From: G963669295 sp963669295
GTDB taxonomy: Bacteria; Bacteroidota; Bacteroidia; Flavobacteriales_D; CALLUQ01
Reading direction: 5' to 3'
NCBI GenBank assembly: GCA_963669295.1
Contig: OY769938.1
Coordinates: 3,658,001-3,722,000 of the forward strand
DNA length: 64,000 bases
Positions 1 through 8,803 of this stretch are shown one piece after another. Made by a program: the position numbers and the translations under genes. Numbering within the stretch: the first letter of the stretch is position 1; each line of letters opens with the position of its first letter. The notes beneath the pieces are model-generated. The model had not been told where the DNA came from. It worked only from the letters and a program-made list of their open reading frames with translations, and searched no databases.

Positions 1-1248
1 CGCTTTTTGGAGGTGGAGATTGAAATAGGGGTGCTTATAGGCATGGCCATAGTGTTTTTTTATGCAGTGCTGGGAGGTATGAAAGGCATTACCTATACGC
101 AGGTGGCGCAGTATTGTGTACTCATCTTTGCCTTTATGGTACCCGCCATTTTTATTTCTATGATGATGACAGGCAACCCCATTCCTCAGCTTGGGTTTGG
201 GAGCGACCTGGTCAATGAACCGGGTGTGTCGTTGCTCGATAAGTTGGATGGATTGAGTGAAGCGTTGGGTTTTAACGCCTATACTTCGGGAAGCAAATCA
301 ACCATTGATGTGTTTTTTATTACTGCGGCACTAATGGTAGGTACAGCGGGATTGCCGCATGTTATTGTGCGCTTCTTTACCGTACCCAAAGTGCGCGATG
401 CAAGGAAATCAGCTTTTTATGCTTTGCTCTTTATCGCTATTTTATACACTACTGCTCCAGCCATAGCAGCCTTTGCGCGTACCAACCTCATCCAGTCCAT
501 TAGCGAAAAACCCTATGCTGAAGTACCGGCCTGGTTTACCAAGTGGGAAGAAACGGGGCTGATTGCTTATGAAGATAAAAACCAGGATGGGATCATTCAA
601 TATGTGGCCGACCCTGCCACCAATGAATTGACCATTGATCGCGACATTATGGTGCTGGCCAATCCGGAGATTGCACAACTGCCCAATTGGGTCATTGCCC
701 TGGTAGCTGCTGGTGGGTTGGCTGCGGCATTGTCTACGGCAGCGGGGCTGTTGTTGGTAATTTCCACCGCTGTATCGCACGATTTGTTGAAGAAAACATT
801 ACGCCCCGACATCTCTGAAAAGAAAGAATTGCTGGCCGCCAGAATTGCTGCTGGATGTGCTGTAGTCATTGCCGGTTATTTTGGCATTAACCCACCCGAT
901 TATGTAGCAGCGGTGGTGGCTTTTGCTTTTGGATTTGCTGCGGCCACCTTCTTTCCAGCCATCATCATGGGCATATTCTCTAAACGAATGAATAAAGAAG
1001 GGGCAATTTCGGGCATGATTGTCGGGCTGTTGTTTACAGCGGCATACATCATTTACTTTAAGTTCATCAACAAAGAGGCCAATACGCCCGAAAATTGGTG
1101 GTTTGGTATTTCTCCCGAAGGCATAGGCACCCTTGGCATGTTGCTCAACTTCCTGGTAGCATTAGTCGTATCGCGATTCACCAAACCACCGCCGCAGCCC
1201 ATTAAAGACATGATTAGCGATATACGCATTCCCAAAAAGCTGAAGTAA
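1..1248 (+). CDS. Sodium:solute symporter family protein, 5' truncated by window edge
   Basis: The frame is open to base 1, so the true start lies outside; the TTG at 7 is an internal codon. About 415 residues remain, with around nine hydrophobic helices. The segment GLPHVIVRFFTVP (about residue 117) matches the conserved Pro-His-Arg region of SSS-family cation/acetate symporters of the ActP and VC_2705 type, and the AAALSTAAGLLLVISTAVS helix is also typical. The protein ends with a short polar tail. Known for the family: Na+-coupled uptake of monocarboxylates or other small organic solutes across the inner membrane. The substrate cannot be read from sequence. A DUF4212 partner, common upstream of this subfamily, would lie outside the window. 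The gene converges on the minus-strand AI-2E gene with an 18-base gap. Confidence 0.88.
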   Translation, partial: RFLEVEIEIGVLIGMAIVFFYAVLGGMKGITYTQVAQYCVLIFAFMVPAIFISMMMTGNPIPQLGFGSDLVNEPGVSLLDKLDGLSEALGFNAYTSGSKSTIDVFFITAALMVGTAGLPHVIVRFFTVPKVRDARKSAFYALLFIAILYTTAPAIAAFARTNLIQSISEKPYAEVPAWFTKWEETGLIAYEDKNQDGIIQYVADPATNELTIDRDIMVLANPEIAQLPNWVIALVAAGGLAAALSTAAGLLLVISTAVSHDLLKKTLRPDISEKKELLAARIAAGCAVVIAGYFGINPPDYVAAVVAFAFGFAAATFFPAIIMGIFSKRMNKEGAISGMIVGLLFTAAYIIYFKFINKEANTPENWWFGISPEGIGTLGMLLNFLVALVVSRFTKPPPQPIKDMISDIRIPKKLK

Positions 1249-1266
1249 TGATTTGAAAGGTGGAGG

Positions 1267-2391
1267 TTACTCTTCTTCTACCTTCATGTTTTTCGACCAC
1301 TGTTGTACCAACTCGTATTTCGATAGAAATTCTACCGCCATTACACGAACAATGGTATACACAGGAATGGCCAAAATCATACCCGGAATATTAGCCAGCG
1401 TGCCGGCAATGAGGATGACAAGGAATACCTCTAGCGGGTGCATCTTAGCGCTGTTGGCAAAAATAAACGGCTGTAGCACAAAATTATCCAGCAGTTGCAC
1501 GATTAAAAACACCAACGCAATTTGTCCTGCCAATGGCAACATTTCCGTATAAAAATTAAGCTCAAGGTGCGAGGTTAGTCCAAAGAAAATTCCAATAGAA
1601 GCACCAATAAGAGGCCCTATATAAGGAATGATGTTGATGACACCGGCAAACAACCCAATAATAAGGGCATTCTTAACACCAATAATCGAAAGCCCTATCG
1701 ACACCAATGTGGTGACAATAATCACCTGCGCAAGCACCCCTAAGAAATAACGTGTTAACAGCTTCTTACTATTCTTTATAATATGCTTTACGTTGGTAAG
1801 GTGCTTTTTAGGTGTAAGCGTAAAGATGATGTTGTAAATCAGTTTCCGATCCTTGAGGAAGAAGAAGGTAATAAAGCCAATGGAAAAAATGGCAATGAAG
1901 ATATTGCCCAATGCCCCAAACAAGTTTTTAAATACATCAGAAATCTTTACCGTGCTGATCAATCCTCCCAACTTGCTTTTGATGTATTCTTCATTACTTA
2001 CATCAGGGTTGGAAGAGAGCTGATACTGGTTAAGCCATACTTCTAAATCTTTCAAAGGTTCTTCAAGGCTGCTCGATAATTGTTGCACATCGATGGTGGA
2101 GATAATTCGAGCCTCTTCGGCTACTAACGGGGCAAACAAACTTAAAAAGCCACTGAATAGCAATACCATAACAGCCATAGTAAGCAATGCTCCGATGCTG
2201 GAAGGAAGCTGTTTCTTTCCTACCTTAATTTTGGTGAACAACCGTACCAGTGGCCTGCCCATTAACGAAAGAATGGCGGCGATAAGGATGTACATGAAAA
2301 CAGTGCTGAGGTACCACAACAAACAAGCTGCTAAACCTATGGCGAGTATAGCACCGATTACCTGAAGAGTGGTTTTGAACGTACTGTTCAT
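1267..2391 (-). CDS. AI-2E family transporter (PerM-type membrane protein)
   Basis: 374 residues with about eight hydrophobic segments in the characteristic layout: two N-terminal helices, one near residue 75-95, a soluble stretch, then a helical C-terminal half. The family signature is visible as NIIPYIGPLIGA (about residue 255) and the HPLEVFLVILIAG region (about residue 322), where a His-Pro lies before a Gly-rich helix. Length is normal for the family (340-400). Members include TqsA (autoinducer-2 export) and Na+/H+ antiporters, so the substrate is open. It starts 16 bases after the egtD stop, which makes it the probable last gene of the minus-strand run beginning at 10072. Inference only: it could move a small metabolite linked to the thiol-histidine pathway upstream, but AI-2E genes are often passengers. 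Confidence 0.87.
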   Translation of the reverse strand: MNSTFKTTLQVIGAILAIGLAACLLWYLSTVFMYILIAAILSLMGRPLVRLFTKIKVGKKQLPSSIGALLTMAVMVLLFSGFLSLFAPLVAEEARIISTIDVQQLSSSLEEPLKDLEVWLNQYQLSSNPDVSNEEYIKSKLGGLISTVKISDVFKNLFGALGNIFIAIFSIGFITFFFLKDRKLIYNIIFTLTPKKHLTNVKHIIKNSKKLLTRYFLGVLAQVIIVTTLVSIGLSIIGVKNALIIGLFAGVINIIPYIGPLIGASIGIFFGLTSHLELNFYTEMLPLAGQIALVFLIVQLLDNFVLQPFIFANSAKMHPLEVFLVILIAGTLANIPGMILAIPVYTIVRVMAVEFLSKYELVQQWSKNMKVEEE

Positions 2392-2407
2392 AGAGCCAAG
2401 TTACAAA

Positions 2408-3346
2408 TTATTTGAGTTGCCAAATAGAGTCTGCAAAATACTGTTGTGGGTCTACCAGGTGTTTCCTAACCGTAAACCCAGCAGCAGCAGCAAGTTGTTC
2501 AATTTCACGAAGGCTGTACTTCTTCGAAATTTCAGTGTGAATGCTTTCCCAGGCATCAAACTCCACAGTAAGGTTAAGTTTATCGATGTGCACTGTTTGT
2601 GCTTTAGTACTCATAATATAGCTGCGTGCTTCTCCCGTATGAGGGTCGTAGGTCGGGTAATGCTCAAAAGCACCAACATCAAAGTTAGCGCCCATTTCTT
2701 TATTGATACGATGTAGCAAGTTGAGGTTAAATGCCCGCGTTACTCCTTTCGAATCGTTGTAGGCAGCCTTAATTTTTTCAGGGTTCTTCTTCAAATCAAA
2801 CCCAATCATAATCATATCACCAGACCGCAATTCATGCCTCAATGCACTCAAAAAGTTAATGCTACCATCGTAAGTAAAGTTACCGATGTTAGAACCTAAA
2901 AACAGTACTACTTTTCGGTCGTTGTTGGTTGCCAATTCAGAAAGGGCAGTAAAGTAATCATTTTTGATGCCGTTTACTCTCAATTCAGGCATTTCACGAG
3001 TAAGGTCGTTGGTAAGGTCTTGTAATGCCTTGCCCGAAATATCAATGGGAGTATAAGTGAAGTTAGCATGACTGGCTAAAAAATGGCGAAGCAATACTTT
3101 GGTTTTTAACCCATCACCAGCCCCAAACTCAATGAGATTAAAAGGAGAATCGTCTTCACTGAAGAATTGCAGAATCTCCTGTTTAAGCGAATTAAATACT
3201 TCAAACTCAGCATCGGTAAGGTAATATTCTTCTACCTCCATGATTTGCTGAAAAAGACGACTTCCTTCATCATCATAAAAGTATTTCGACGATAAGTGTT
3301 TAGGAGAGCTCGTCAGCCCATCACGAACATCATCTTCAAATGTCAC
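2408..3346 (-). CDS. egtD: L-histidine N(alpha)-methyltransferase EgtD
   Basis: 312 residues, a full-length SAM-dependent methyltransferase of the EgtD family. Visible landmarks: SAM-binding loop LIEFGAGDGLKT (71-82), Tyr42 in the EEYYLTDAE segment, FLGSNIGNF (149-157), and TEIS with Glu272 and Ser274, which correspond by position to the Glu and Ser that hold the histidine imidazole in mycobacterial EgtD. This supports histidine rather than another amino acid as substrate. Known role: three methylations of histidine to hercynine (N-alpha-trimethylhistidine), the first step of ergothioneine synthesis. It lies two bases after the bestrophin gene, and egtB is one gene further upstream, so both core enzymes are in one transcript. 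Confidence 0.93.
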   Translation of the reverse strand: MTFEDDVRDGLTSSPKHLSSKYFYDDEGSRLFQQIMEVEEYYLTDAEFEVFNSLKQEILQFFSEDDSPFNLIEFGAGDGLKTKVLLRHFLASHANFTYTPIDISGKALQDLTNDLTREMPELRVNGIKNDYFTALSELATNNDRKVVLFLGSNIGNFTYDGSINFLSALRHELRSGDMIMIGFDLKKNPEKIKAAYNDSKGVTRAFNLNLLHRINKEMGANFDVGAFEHYPTYDPHTGEARSYIMSTKAQTVHIDKLNLTVEFDAWESIHTEISKKYSLREIEQLAAAAGFTVRKHLVDPQQYFADSIWQLK

Positions 3347-3348
3347 AG

Positions 3349-4278
3349 TTAAAATATTTTATCGTAGTTCTCGGTTTTGTGTTGATGATTTAAGCTCGAT
3401 TTAGCTTCCAGTATCTCAAACACATTGTCTTTAATGGTATGGGAAATGGTTCCGGTAGGTAGGTCGTTACAATCCAGCCCAAAAGGATCTTCAATTTCTT
3501 CGGCCATCAATTCTACACCAATGAAGGCAAAGAAAATAAGCATGACCAATGGAATGGTCCAATAGCCAAATGTTTGCACCATGGCAAAGGGCAATAAGAT
3601 GCCATATACTGTAATAAAAATTTTAATGTATACAGCATACGAAAAAGGAATGGGAGTTTTCTTAATGCGTTCGCATGCCCCAAGGATGTCGAGCAGTGCC
3701 TGGGTATGTGGTTTAAAATTCAGGATGTCTTCTCCGGTAAGGTCGCCCTTTTTATAACTTTCCTGGAGTTTGTTTTTTATTTGGTAGGAGATGTGATTAG
3801 GAATATGTCCTTTGGTGCTGTATTCGGCCAACTCCTCCTTACTTACTGAAACCAATTCTTCCAGCTTTACTCCTTTGCGCAAGTGCTCTTTAAAAGCAAT
3901 GCAAAAGTTAGAGATATGCACCGCCAAATAATGGCGTGTTTCTTTGTCCTCTTTTGGCAGTGTAGCATGAGCCATTACAGCCATGTTACGGCAATGATTC
4001 ACAAGCGCTCCCCACTGCTTGCGCCCTTCCCACCAACGGTCGTAGGCACTGTTGGTACGAAATACCAATAAGATACTCAATACAATACCGAGCAATGAAA
4101 ATACACTGCTGTCCATCAATAATTGCTTTTCAAGATCGAAATACAAAATAGGAACGACAGTTGCTGCACTGGTTAATCCGATCAATAATACACCGCGCAT
4201 AATTTTCACCATGGTCCAACTCTTGGCCAGGTGGGCAATGTCTCCAAAGAAATGCTGATTGGGTTCGTAAACAATCAT
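3349..4278 (-). CDS. Bestrophin-family anion channel (UPF0187)
   Basis: 309 residues. The N-terminal helix is followed by the family motif region FRTNSAYDRWWEGRKQWG (about 72-89), the best conserved part of prokaryotic bestrophins, then a helical cytosolic part and a second hydrophobic pair near 205-245. The EEIEDPFGLDCNDLP segment (about 260-274) is the other strongly conserved block. Known for the family: pentameric channels in the inner membrane that pass chloride or other anions, and in some bacteria cations. It sits between egtB (10-base gap) and egtD (2-base gap), so it is translated with the ergothioneine enzymes. Why a channel should sit there is not explained by known biology. Confidence 0.92.
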   Translation of the reverse strand: MIVYEPNQHFFGDIAHLAKSWTMVKIMRGVLLIGLTSAATVVPILYFDLEKQLLMDSSVFSLLGIVLSILLVFRTNSAYDRWWEGRKQWGALVNHCRNMAVMAHATLPKEDKETRHYLAVHISNFCIAFKEHLRKGVKLEELVSVSKEELAEYSTKGHIPNHISYQIKNKLQESYKKGDLTGEDILNFKPHTQALLDILGACERIKKTPIPFSYAVYIKIFITVYGILLPFAMVQTFGYWTIPLVMLIFFAFIGVELMAEEIEDPFGLDCNDLPTGTISHTIKDNVFEILEAKSSLNHQHKTENYDKIF

Positions 4279-4288
4279 AGTAGTCTGG

Positions 4289-5482
4289 TTAGTTTTTTTC
4301 TGCTAAACGTATTCCGGTAAACTGCCACCTCAAATGTGGGTGGAAGAAATTTCTATAAGTTGGTCTTACATGATGACTTGGACTGGCAACAGAGCCTCCA
4401 CGCAATACCATTTGATTAATCATAAACTTGCCGTTGTACTCGCCAATAGCCCCAGGCGCTTTACTAAAGCCAGGGTAGGGGAGGTAGGCGCTGTTGGTCC
4501 ACTCCCACAAGTCGCCATGCTTCAACTGGGTACTGGCAACTTCCCATTCAAACTCGGTCAGCAATCGCTGCCCTTTCCACGAAGCAAAAGCATCGGCTTC
4601 AAAAAAGCTAATGTGCTTTACCGGGGCATTGCCATCTACAGGCTGTAATCCATTTAATTCGTAGTGCTGCCATCCTCCATCTACATTAAACCAGTACATG
4701 GGAGCTTGTACGTTATTTCCTTTTACCCAATCCCAGCCCTCAGCCAGCCAGTGGTTGAAATCAGCATAGCCGCCATCCTCCATAAAGGCCATGTATTCGG
4801 CATTGGTAATGTAACGGTTCATCACGCTATAGGCATGCAAGAAAACGTTGTGCACACCCAATTCGTTGTCAAAACAAAAGCCATTGCCTTGATGCCCAAT
4901 TTCATAAATACCTTCAGGAATGTTGACCCATTCATCTGTTGTGTTGATAACAGGTTGTAGGTGCTCAATGGCATCTGAATAAGGAGGGAAAAGAGGATTG
5001 TTACCTAGTATATATTTGATATCGGTAACGAGCAGTTCCTGGTGTTGTTGTTCGTGTTGCATACCCAGTTCAAGAGTCTCCCAAAAAGAAGAGGGAAAGT
5101 CAATGTCACCCAATAACAGCGCTTCCATGGCTGCGTTAACATGCTTCCGATAAGCATAAATCTCTTCCGTAGTAGGGCGACTAAGGTTACCCCTATCGGT
5201 ACGCAACACCCGCGCACCTACAGTTTCATAATAACTGTTGAATACATAGTTGTAGTCGGGGTGAAATGCATGATAGTTGGTGGCATGCGGAATTAAAATA
5301 AAGGTCTCGAAAAACCAGGTGGTATGCCCCAGGTGCCACTTGGGTGGACTTACATCTACAATGGGTTGTGCCACATAATCTTCGGTGCGCAGTGGCGAAC
5401 AGATAAGCTCGGTTTGTTGCCGAATAGATGCATATCGTTGCCAATAAGCAGTAGCTGATGTTTTTTCCTTTACTGCTTCCAT
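4289..5482 (-). CDS. egtB: Ergothioneine biosynthesis sulfoxide synthase EgtB
   Basis: 397 residues with the EgtB architecture: DinB-like N-terminal four-helix part and a C-terminal formylglycine-generating-enzyme/sulfatase-modifying fold. The probable iron ligands are visible: WHLGH (His53) and HEQQHQE (His143 and His147), which match the three-His facial triad of characterised EgtB. The C-terminal hallmark LRGGSVASPSHHVRPTYRNF and the ending FTGIRLAEKN are typical. Known role: oxygen-dependent C-S bond formation between hercynine and a thiol donor (gamma-glutamylcysteine or cysteine, depending on subtype). No EgtA, EgtC or EgtE is in the window, which is more easily squared with a cysteine-using subtype; that is inference. 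There is no C-terminal methyltransferase, so it is not OvoA. The start codon directly abuts the stop of the upstream regulator gene. Confidence 0.92.
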   Translation of the reverse strand: MEAVKEKTSATAYWQRYASIRQQTELICSPLRTEDYVAQPIVDVSPPKWHLGHTTWFFETFILIPHATNYHAFHPDYNYVFNSYYETVGARVLRTDRGNLSRPTTEEIYAYRKHVNAAMEALLLGDIDFPSSFWETLELGMQHEQQHQELLVTDIKYILGNNPLFPPYSDAIEHLQPVINTTDEWVNIPEGIYEIGHQGNGFCFDNELGVHNVFLHAYSVMNRYITNAEYMAFMEDGGYADFNHWLAEGWDWVKGNNVQAPMYWFNVDGGWQHYELNGLQPVDGNAPVKHISFFEADAFASWKGQRLLTEFEWEVASTQLKHGDLWEWTNSAYLPYPGFSKAPGAIGEYNGKFMINQMVLRGGSVASPSHHVRPTYRNFFHPHLRWQFTGIRLAEKN

Positions 5483-7144
5483 TTAGGTCTCGGCAAGGTA
5501 TTGGTGTACAAAGCTAATGGCCATAGCCCCTTCTCCTACAGCAGAGGCTACCCTATTCATGGCTCCTGAACGTACATCTCCGGCAGCAAAAATGCCCGGA
5601 TTACAGGTTTCTAACATAAAAGGGTCACGCTCTTGCTTCCAAACTTTTTTAAACTCGTCGAAGCCTGGTAGGTCTTTTCCTGTGGCAATGAAACCGCGAG
5701 GATCTTTGATGATGCCCAACTCAATCCAATCGGTATAAGGTTTGGCACCAATAAATATGAATAAAGCACCAGCTTCTACTTCCCTGGTAGAGCCACTTGC
5801 CATGTCTTCAAGGGTAAGGTGTGTTAATCGATCATCTCCTTTTGCTTTTACCACCTGGGTTTTTGGAATCACTTCAATGTTTTCCTGCCCATCAAGCTGG
5901 TCGATGAGGTACGACGACATGGTGCTGGATAAATCTTCTCTGCGGATGAGTATATGTACTTTCTTAGCGAATTGAGCAAGGTACATGGCGGCTTGTCCTG
6001 CTGAGTTACCTCCACCTACCACATAAACATCCTTGTTTTTACAAGCTCCAGCTTCAGTGGTGGCAGCACCGTAATATACACCAGCGCCAGTAAAATCTGA
6101 AATACCTTCCGCTTCTAATTTGCGGTAATCTACCCCAGTGGTGATCACTACGCTTTTAGCATGAATCTCACTATTGTCACCCAATGTAAGGGTTTTGTAA
6201 TTGTCTCTTACTGCAATGTTTACTACCTCTTGTGGCGATAAAAATTCAATGCCAAACCGGGTGGCCTGGGTGATGGCCCTGCGCGATAATTCGGCACCGC
6301 TCAGCCCTTTTGGGAAGCCAAGGTAGTTTTCAATGCGTGAACTGGTACCCGCCTGTCCACCTGGAGCACGCTTTTCAATGAGCAGGGTTTTGAGTCCTTC
6401 GGAGCCACCATATACCGCAGCCGCTAATCCGGCAGGCCCGGCACCAATGATAACCACATCATACATGGTTTCGGAGGCCTTCGGGTTTAAACCTACCCGT
6501 CCTGCAATGTCAATGAGTGAAGGATTAGCTAAGGCACTGCCGTCTTCAAATATTACAGCGGGAAGATCTTTTGTAGCAATGTTGTGAAGGGCTAACAACT
6601 CTTGCGCTTTTTCGCTGGTTTCAACATCCAACCATTGATATGGGAATAAGTTACCTGCCAAAAAGTCTTTTACCTCATGCGATTTTGGGGAAAATTGATA
6701 CCCCAATACTTTAATGCCATCAAAGTCGGGCTTGTAATGTGCCTGCCAATCGTCTAACAATTCATTGATCACCGGGTATAGCTTCTCTCCGGGAGGATCC
6801 CATGGCTTCATGAGGTAAAAATCAAGATTGACCTCATTGATGGCCTTAATGGCAGCATCAGTATCAGAGTAGGCGGTGAGCAAAATGCGTTTCGCACTGG
6901 GAAAAACATCCTTGGCCTTTTCAAGGTAGTCAACGCCCTGCATCTCTGGCATTTTTTGATCCGATACAAACAAGGCCACCACTTCTCCTTTTTTCTTGAG
7001 TTGTGTGAGGGTTTCTAATGCCTCATTGGCCGAATCAGTACTTAAGATGCGGTATTCTTTGCGGTACTCAGACCGTAAATCGCGTACCAATGCCTTGAGT
7101 ACCTGCAGGTCATCGTCTACCGCGATGATAATTGGTTTCTTCAT
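5483..7144 (-). CDS. Response regulator fused to glutaredoxin-like and thioredoxin-reductase-like modules
   Basis: 553 residues in three parts. Residues 1-130 are a receiver domain with the phosphoacceptor Asp62 in FVSDQKMP and the conserved Lys-Pro near 113. Residues about 143-220 resemble a glutaredoxin fold (KVLGYQFSPKS, then LPAVIFEDG carrying the usual cis-Pro), but the CxxC site reads SPKS. Residues about 227-553 are a thioredoxin-reductase-like FAD/NADPH module: VIIGAGPAGLAAA, VVGGGNSAGQAA and GIFAAGDVRSG are clear. Where TrxR has its CxxC, this protein reads YYGAATTEA, so the usual thiol relay is missing. Related NAD(P)-binding oxidoreductases fused to cyclic-nucleotide domains are known in actinobacteria. 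The gene is 33 bases downstream of the histidine kinase, its likely partner, and abuts egtB. The output is probably a flavin redox activity controlled by phosphorylation; this is not demonstrated. Confidence 0.88.
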   Translation of the reverse strand: MKKPIIIAVDDDLQVLKALVRDLRSEYRKEYRILSTDSANEALETLTQLKKKGEVVALFVSDQKMPEMQGVDYLEKAKDVFPSAKRILLTAYSDTDAAIKAINEVNLDFYLMKPWDPPGEKLYPVINELLDDWQAHYKPDFDGIKVLGYQFSPKSHEVKDFLAGNLFPYQWLDVETSEKAQELLALHNIATKDLPAVIFEDGSALANPSLIDIAGRVGLNPKASETMYDVVIIGAGPAGLAAAVYGGSEGLKTLLIEKRAPGGQAGTSSRIENYLGFPKGLSGAELSRRAITQATRFGIEFLSPQEVVNIAVRDNYKTLTLGDNSEIHAKSVVITTGVDYRKLEAEGISDFTGAGVYYGAATTEAGACKNKDVYVVGGGNSAGQAAMYLAQFAKKVHILIRREDLSSTMSSYLIDQLDGQENIEVIPKTQVVKAKGDDRLTHLTLEDMASGSTREVEAGALFIFIGAKPYTDWIELGIIKDPRGFIATGKDLPGFDEFKKVWKQERDPFMLETCNPGIFAAGDVRSGAMNRVASAVGEGAMAISFVHQYLAET

Positions 7145-7177
7145 GGTTGAGTTTGGTTCTGATGTCTAATTTAAACA

Positions 7178-8578
7178 TTAGTTATCGATCGGAAAGCACA
7201 AAACGAAATCTGTTTTGCCTGGCTCCGAATGTACCTTAATATCAGCATTGTGTTGTGTAATGATCTTATGTACAATATCCAGCCCAAGGCCAGTGCCTTC
7301 ACCCAATGCTTTGGTCGTAAAAAATGGATCAAATATTTTATGCACCACATCATCCGGAATGCCGGGGCCATTATCGCTAATGGTTACTTTAACAAAGTCC
7401 CCATCTTTTAAGGTGTCAATTGTAAGGGTGCTGTTTTCTGTCGATTGTAAGGCATCAATGGCATTGTCAATAATGTTGGTCCACACCTGGTTTAATTCTC
7501 CCGGAAAAGCCATGATTTCTGGTAGGTCATCGTCGAAGTTTTCTACCAACTGTACCTGCGATTTCCTGAATTTGTGTTCCAACATCCGCACGGTGTTGCG
7601 AATGCCCTCATGTACATTAACCGCTTGCTTGTCGTGCGATTGATCCATGTGGGTATACGACTTTACCGATTTTACCAAATCAGCAATGCGGATGGAAGCA
7701 TCCTGAATTTCTTCTACCATTTTTTCGGTGGTAAGGTTATTTCTGATCCATTTTAGCACCGGGTAAAAATGATCTTCTCCAACCTGATCCTGAATATGCT
7801 CCAGGTCATCAACACTAAAGTCGAATTCCACCAGGCTGCCTGCCATCTCAAAGCCATCTTCAACACCATTGTCTTCGAGCCAATCCGCAATTTCATCTTC
7901 CAGTTCCGTCTTTTCCATCAACGATAAGTTTCCCAGGTCCCGGGAGTTGATTTTCTCAAACATAAAATCGTTAACGGTATCTACTTCTTTTGGGGTGATT
8001 TTAACCGACATCACCTTTTTGAAATCATCGGGCAATGCTTGTAAATGTTCCTTGAGTGCTGTAGCACTCCTGGCAATAGCAGATGCAGGATTGTTGAGTT
8101 CATGTGCCAACCCAGCCGATAGTTTTCCTAACGACATCAACTTTTCATTTTGCTGTTGCATGGCCGTAAAGTTCCGCACACGCGTGGTCATTAAATGAAC
8201 CAGTGCCTCCACCAATTCGTGCTGCGTTTTAATCATTGCTGGAAAATGATCGCGATGTGTTCGCATAATAATAGTGGGCTCAGCCACCTCACCATTACCA
8301 TTTGCCTGTTTTAGGCGCGAGTAAGGAAGTACACCCGATATGGTTCCCTGTTTAAAGGTGCCAACACGTTTGGTTTGGTTATTTTGGGTGAAGTTAACAT
8401 GTATAACTCCTTCCAATAATATCCACATGTGATCCGCAGGATCTCCTTTCTTAAATACATAATCGCCAGGAGCCAAATTGCTCTGCTCCGAATGATCGAT
8501 CAGCCATTGCAATTGCGCCTCAGGCACCTTTGCCAATTCATCAATCGATGTTAAAATACTCAATACATCTAATGCCAT
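7178..8578 (-). CDS. Histidine kinase with N-terminal cyclic-nucleotide-binding-like domain
   Basis: 466 residues, no membrane segment, so cytosolic. Residues about 15-130 form a Crp-type cNMP-binding beta-roll (PGDYVFKKGDPADHMWIL is the signature region). The dimerisation/phosphoacceptor helix has LSAGLAHELNNPASA with His159, followed by an unusually long helical insertion of about 120 residues. The ATPase part shows the N box (NIIDNAIDAL), G1 (DNGPGIP) and G2 (GEGTGLGLDIVHKI). Known relatives pair with response regulators fused to thioredoxin-reductase-like proteins, exactly as in the next gene. The ligand of the N-terminal domain (cNMP, haem or other) cannot be told from sequence. It follows the small CxxC protein by 27 bases. 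Confidence 0.9.
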   Translation of the reverse strand: MALDVLSILTSIDELAKVPEAQLQWLIDHSEQSNLAPGDYVFKKGDPADHMWILLEGVIHVNFTQNNQTKRVGTFKQGTISGVLPYSRLKQANGNGEVAEPTIIMRTHRDHFPAMIKTQHELVEALVHLMTTRVRNFTAMQQQNEKLMSLGKLSAGLAHELNNPASAIARSATALKEHLQALPDDFKKVMSVKITPKEVDTVNDFMFEKINSRDLGNLSLMEKTELEDEIADWLEDNGVEDGFEMAGSLVEFDFSVDDLEHIQDQVGEDHFYPVLKWIRNNLTTEKMVEEIQDASIRIADLVKSVKSYTHMDQSHDKQAVNVHEGIRNTVRMLEHKFRKSQVQLVENFDDDLPEIMAFPGELNQVWTNIIDNAIDALQSTENSTLTIDTLKDGDFVKVTISDNGPGIPDDVVHKIFDPFFTTKALGEGTGLGLDIVHKIITQHNADIKVHSEPGKTDFVLCFPIDN

Positions 8579-8605
8579 TGCCGTTGTTTCTATGTCATCA
8601 CCTGG

Positions 8606-8785
8606 TTAGCTGCCACAACCAATACAATCGATATGCGAATCGGTAGGTTTTACACCGTTAACCTTCATCTCAAGGTTGTGGATCTTATCCCTTAACTCCA
8701 TATCTTTCATCATATCGCCAGTTAGTTGGGCTTTTAAAGCTTCAATTTCTTGTACTAATGCTTCAGTAGTAATTGTTTCTTCCAT
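8606..8785 (-). CDS. 59-residue coiled-coil protein with C-terminal CIGCGS motif
   Basis: An ATG-initiated ORF of 59 codons fills the space between the metallophosphoesterase (18 bases upstream) and the histidine kinase (27 bases downstream), in the same direction. The first 42 residues are charged, heptad-like and probably form a helix or short coiled coil (EIEALKAQL, MELRDKIHNLEMKV). The tail PTDSHIDCIGCGS places two cysteines as CxxC three residues from the end. No other cysteine occurs. Fit to the gap, good start and the specific ending argue that it is real. Function unknown: the exposed CxxC next to a sensor kinase and a redox-type regulator suggests thiol or metal sensing, but that is inference from position. 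Confidence 0.75.
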   Translation of the reverse strand: MEETITTEALVQEIEALKAQLTGDMMKDMELRDKIHNLEMKVNGVKPTDSHIDCIGCGS

Positions 8786-8803
8786 GACTAAGTTTTTATA
8801 ATG

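Noticed and set aside
4289..5482. OvoA (ovothiol) or SenA (selenoneine) instead of EgtB
   Set aside because: There is no C-terminal methyltransferase as in OvoA and no SenB/SenC neighbours; EgtD in the same operon favours ergothioneine.
7163..7178. Imperfect inverted repeat CTAAT...ATTAG between kinase and regulator genes
   Set aside because: Arms of five AT-rich bases in a 33-base gap are likely chance; there is no poly-T tail for a terminator.
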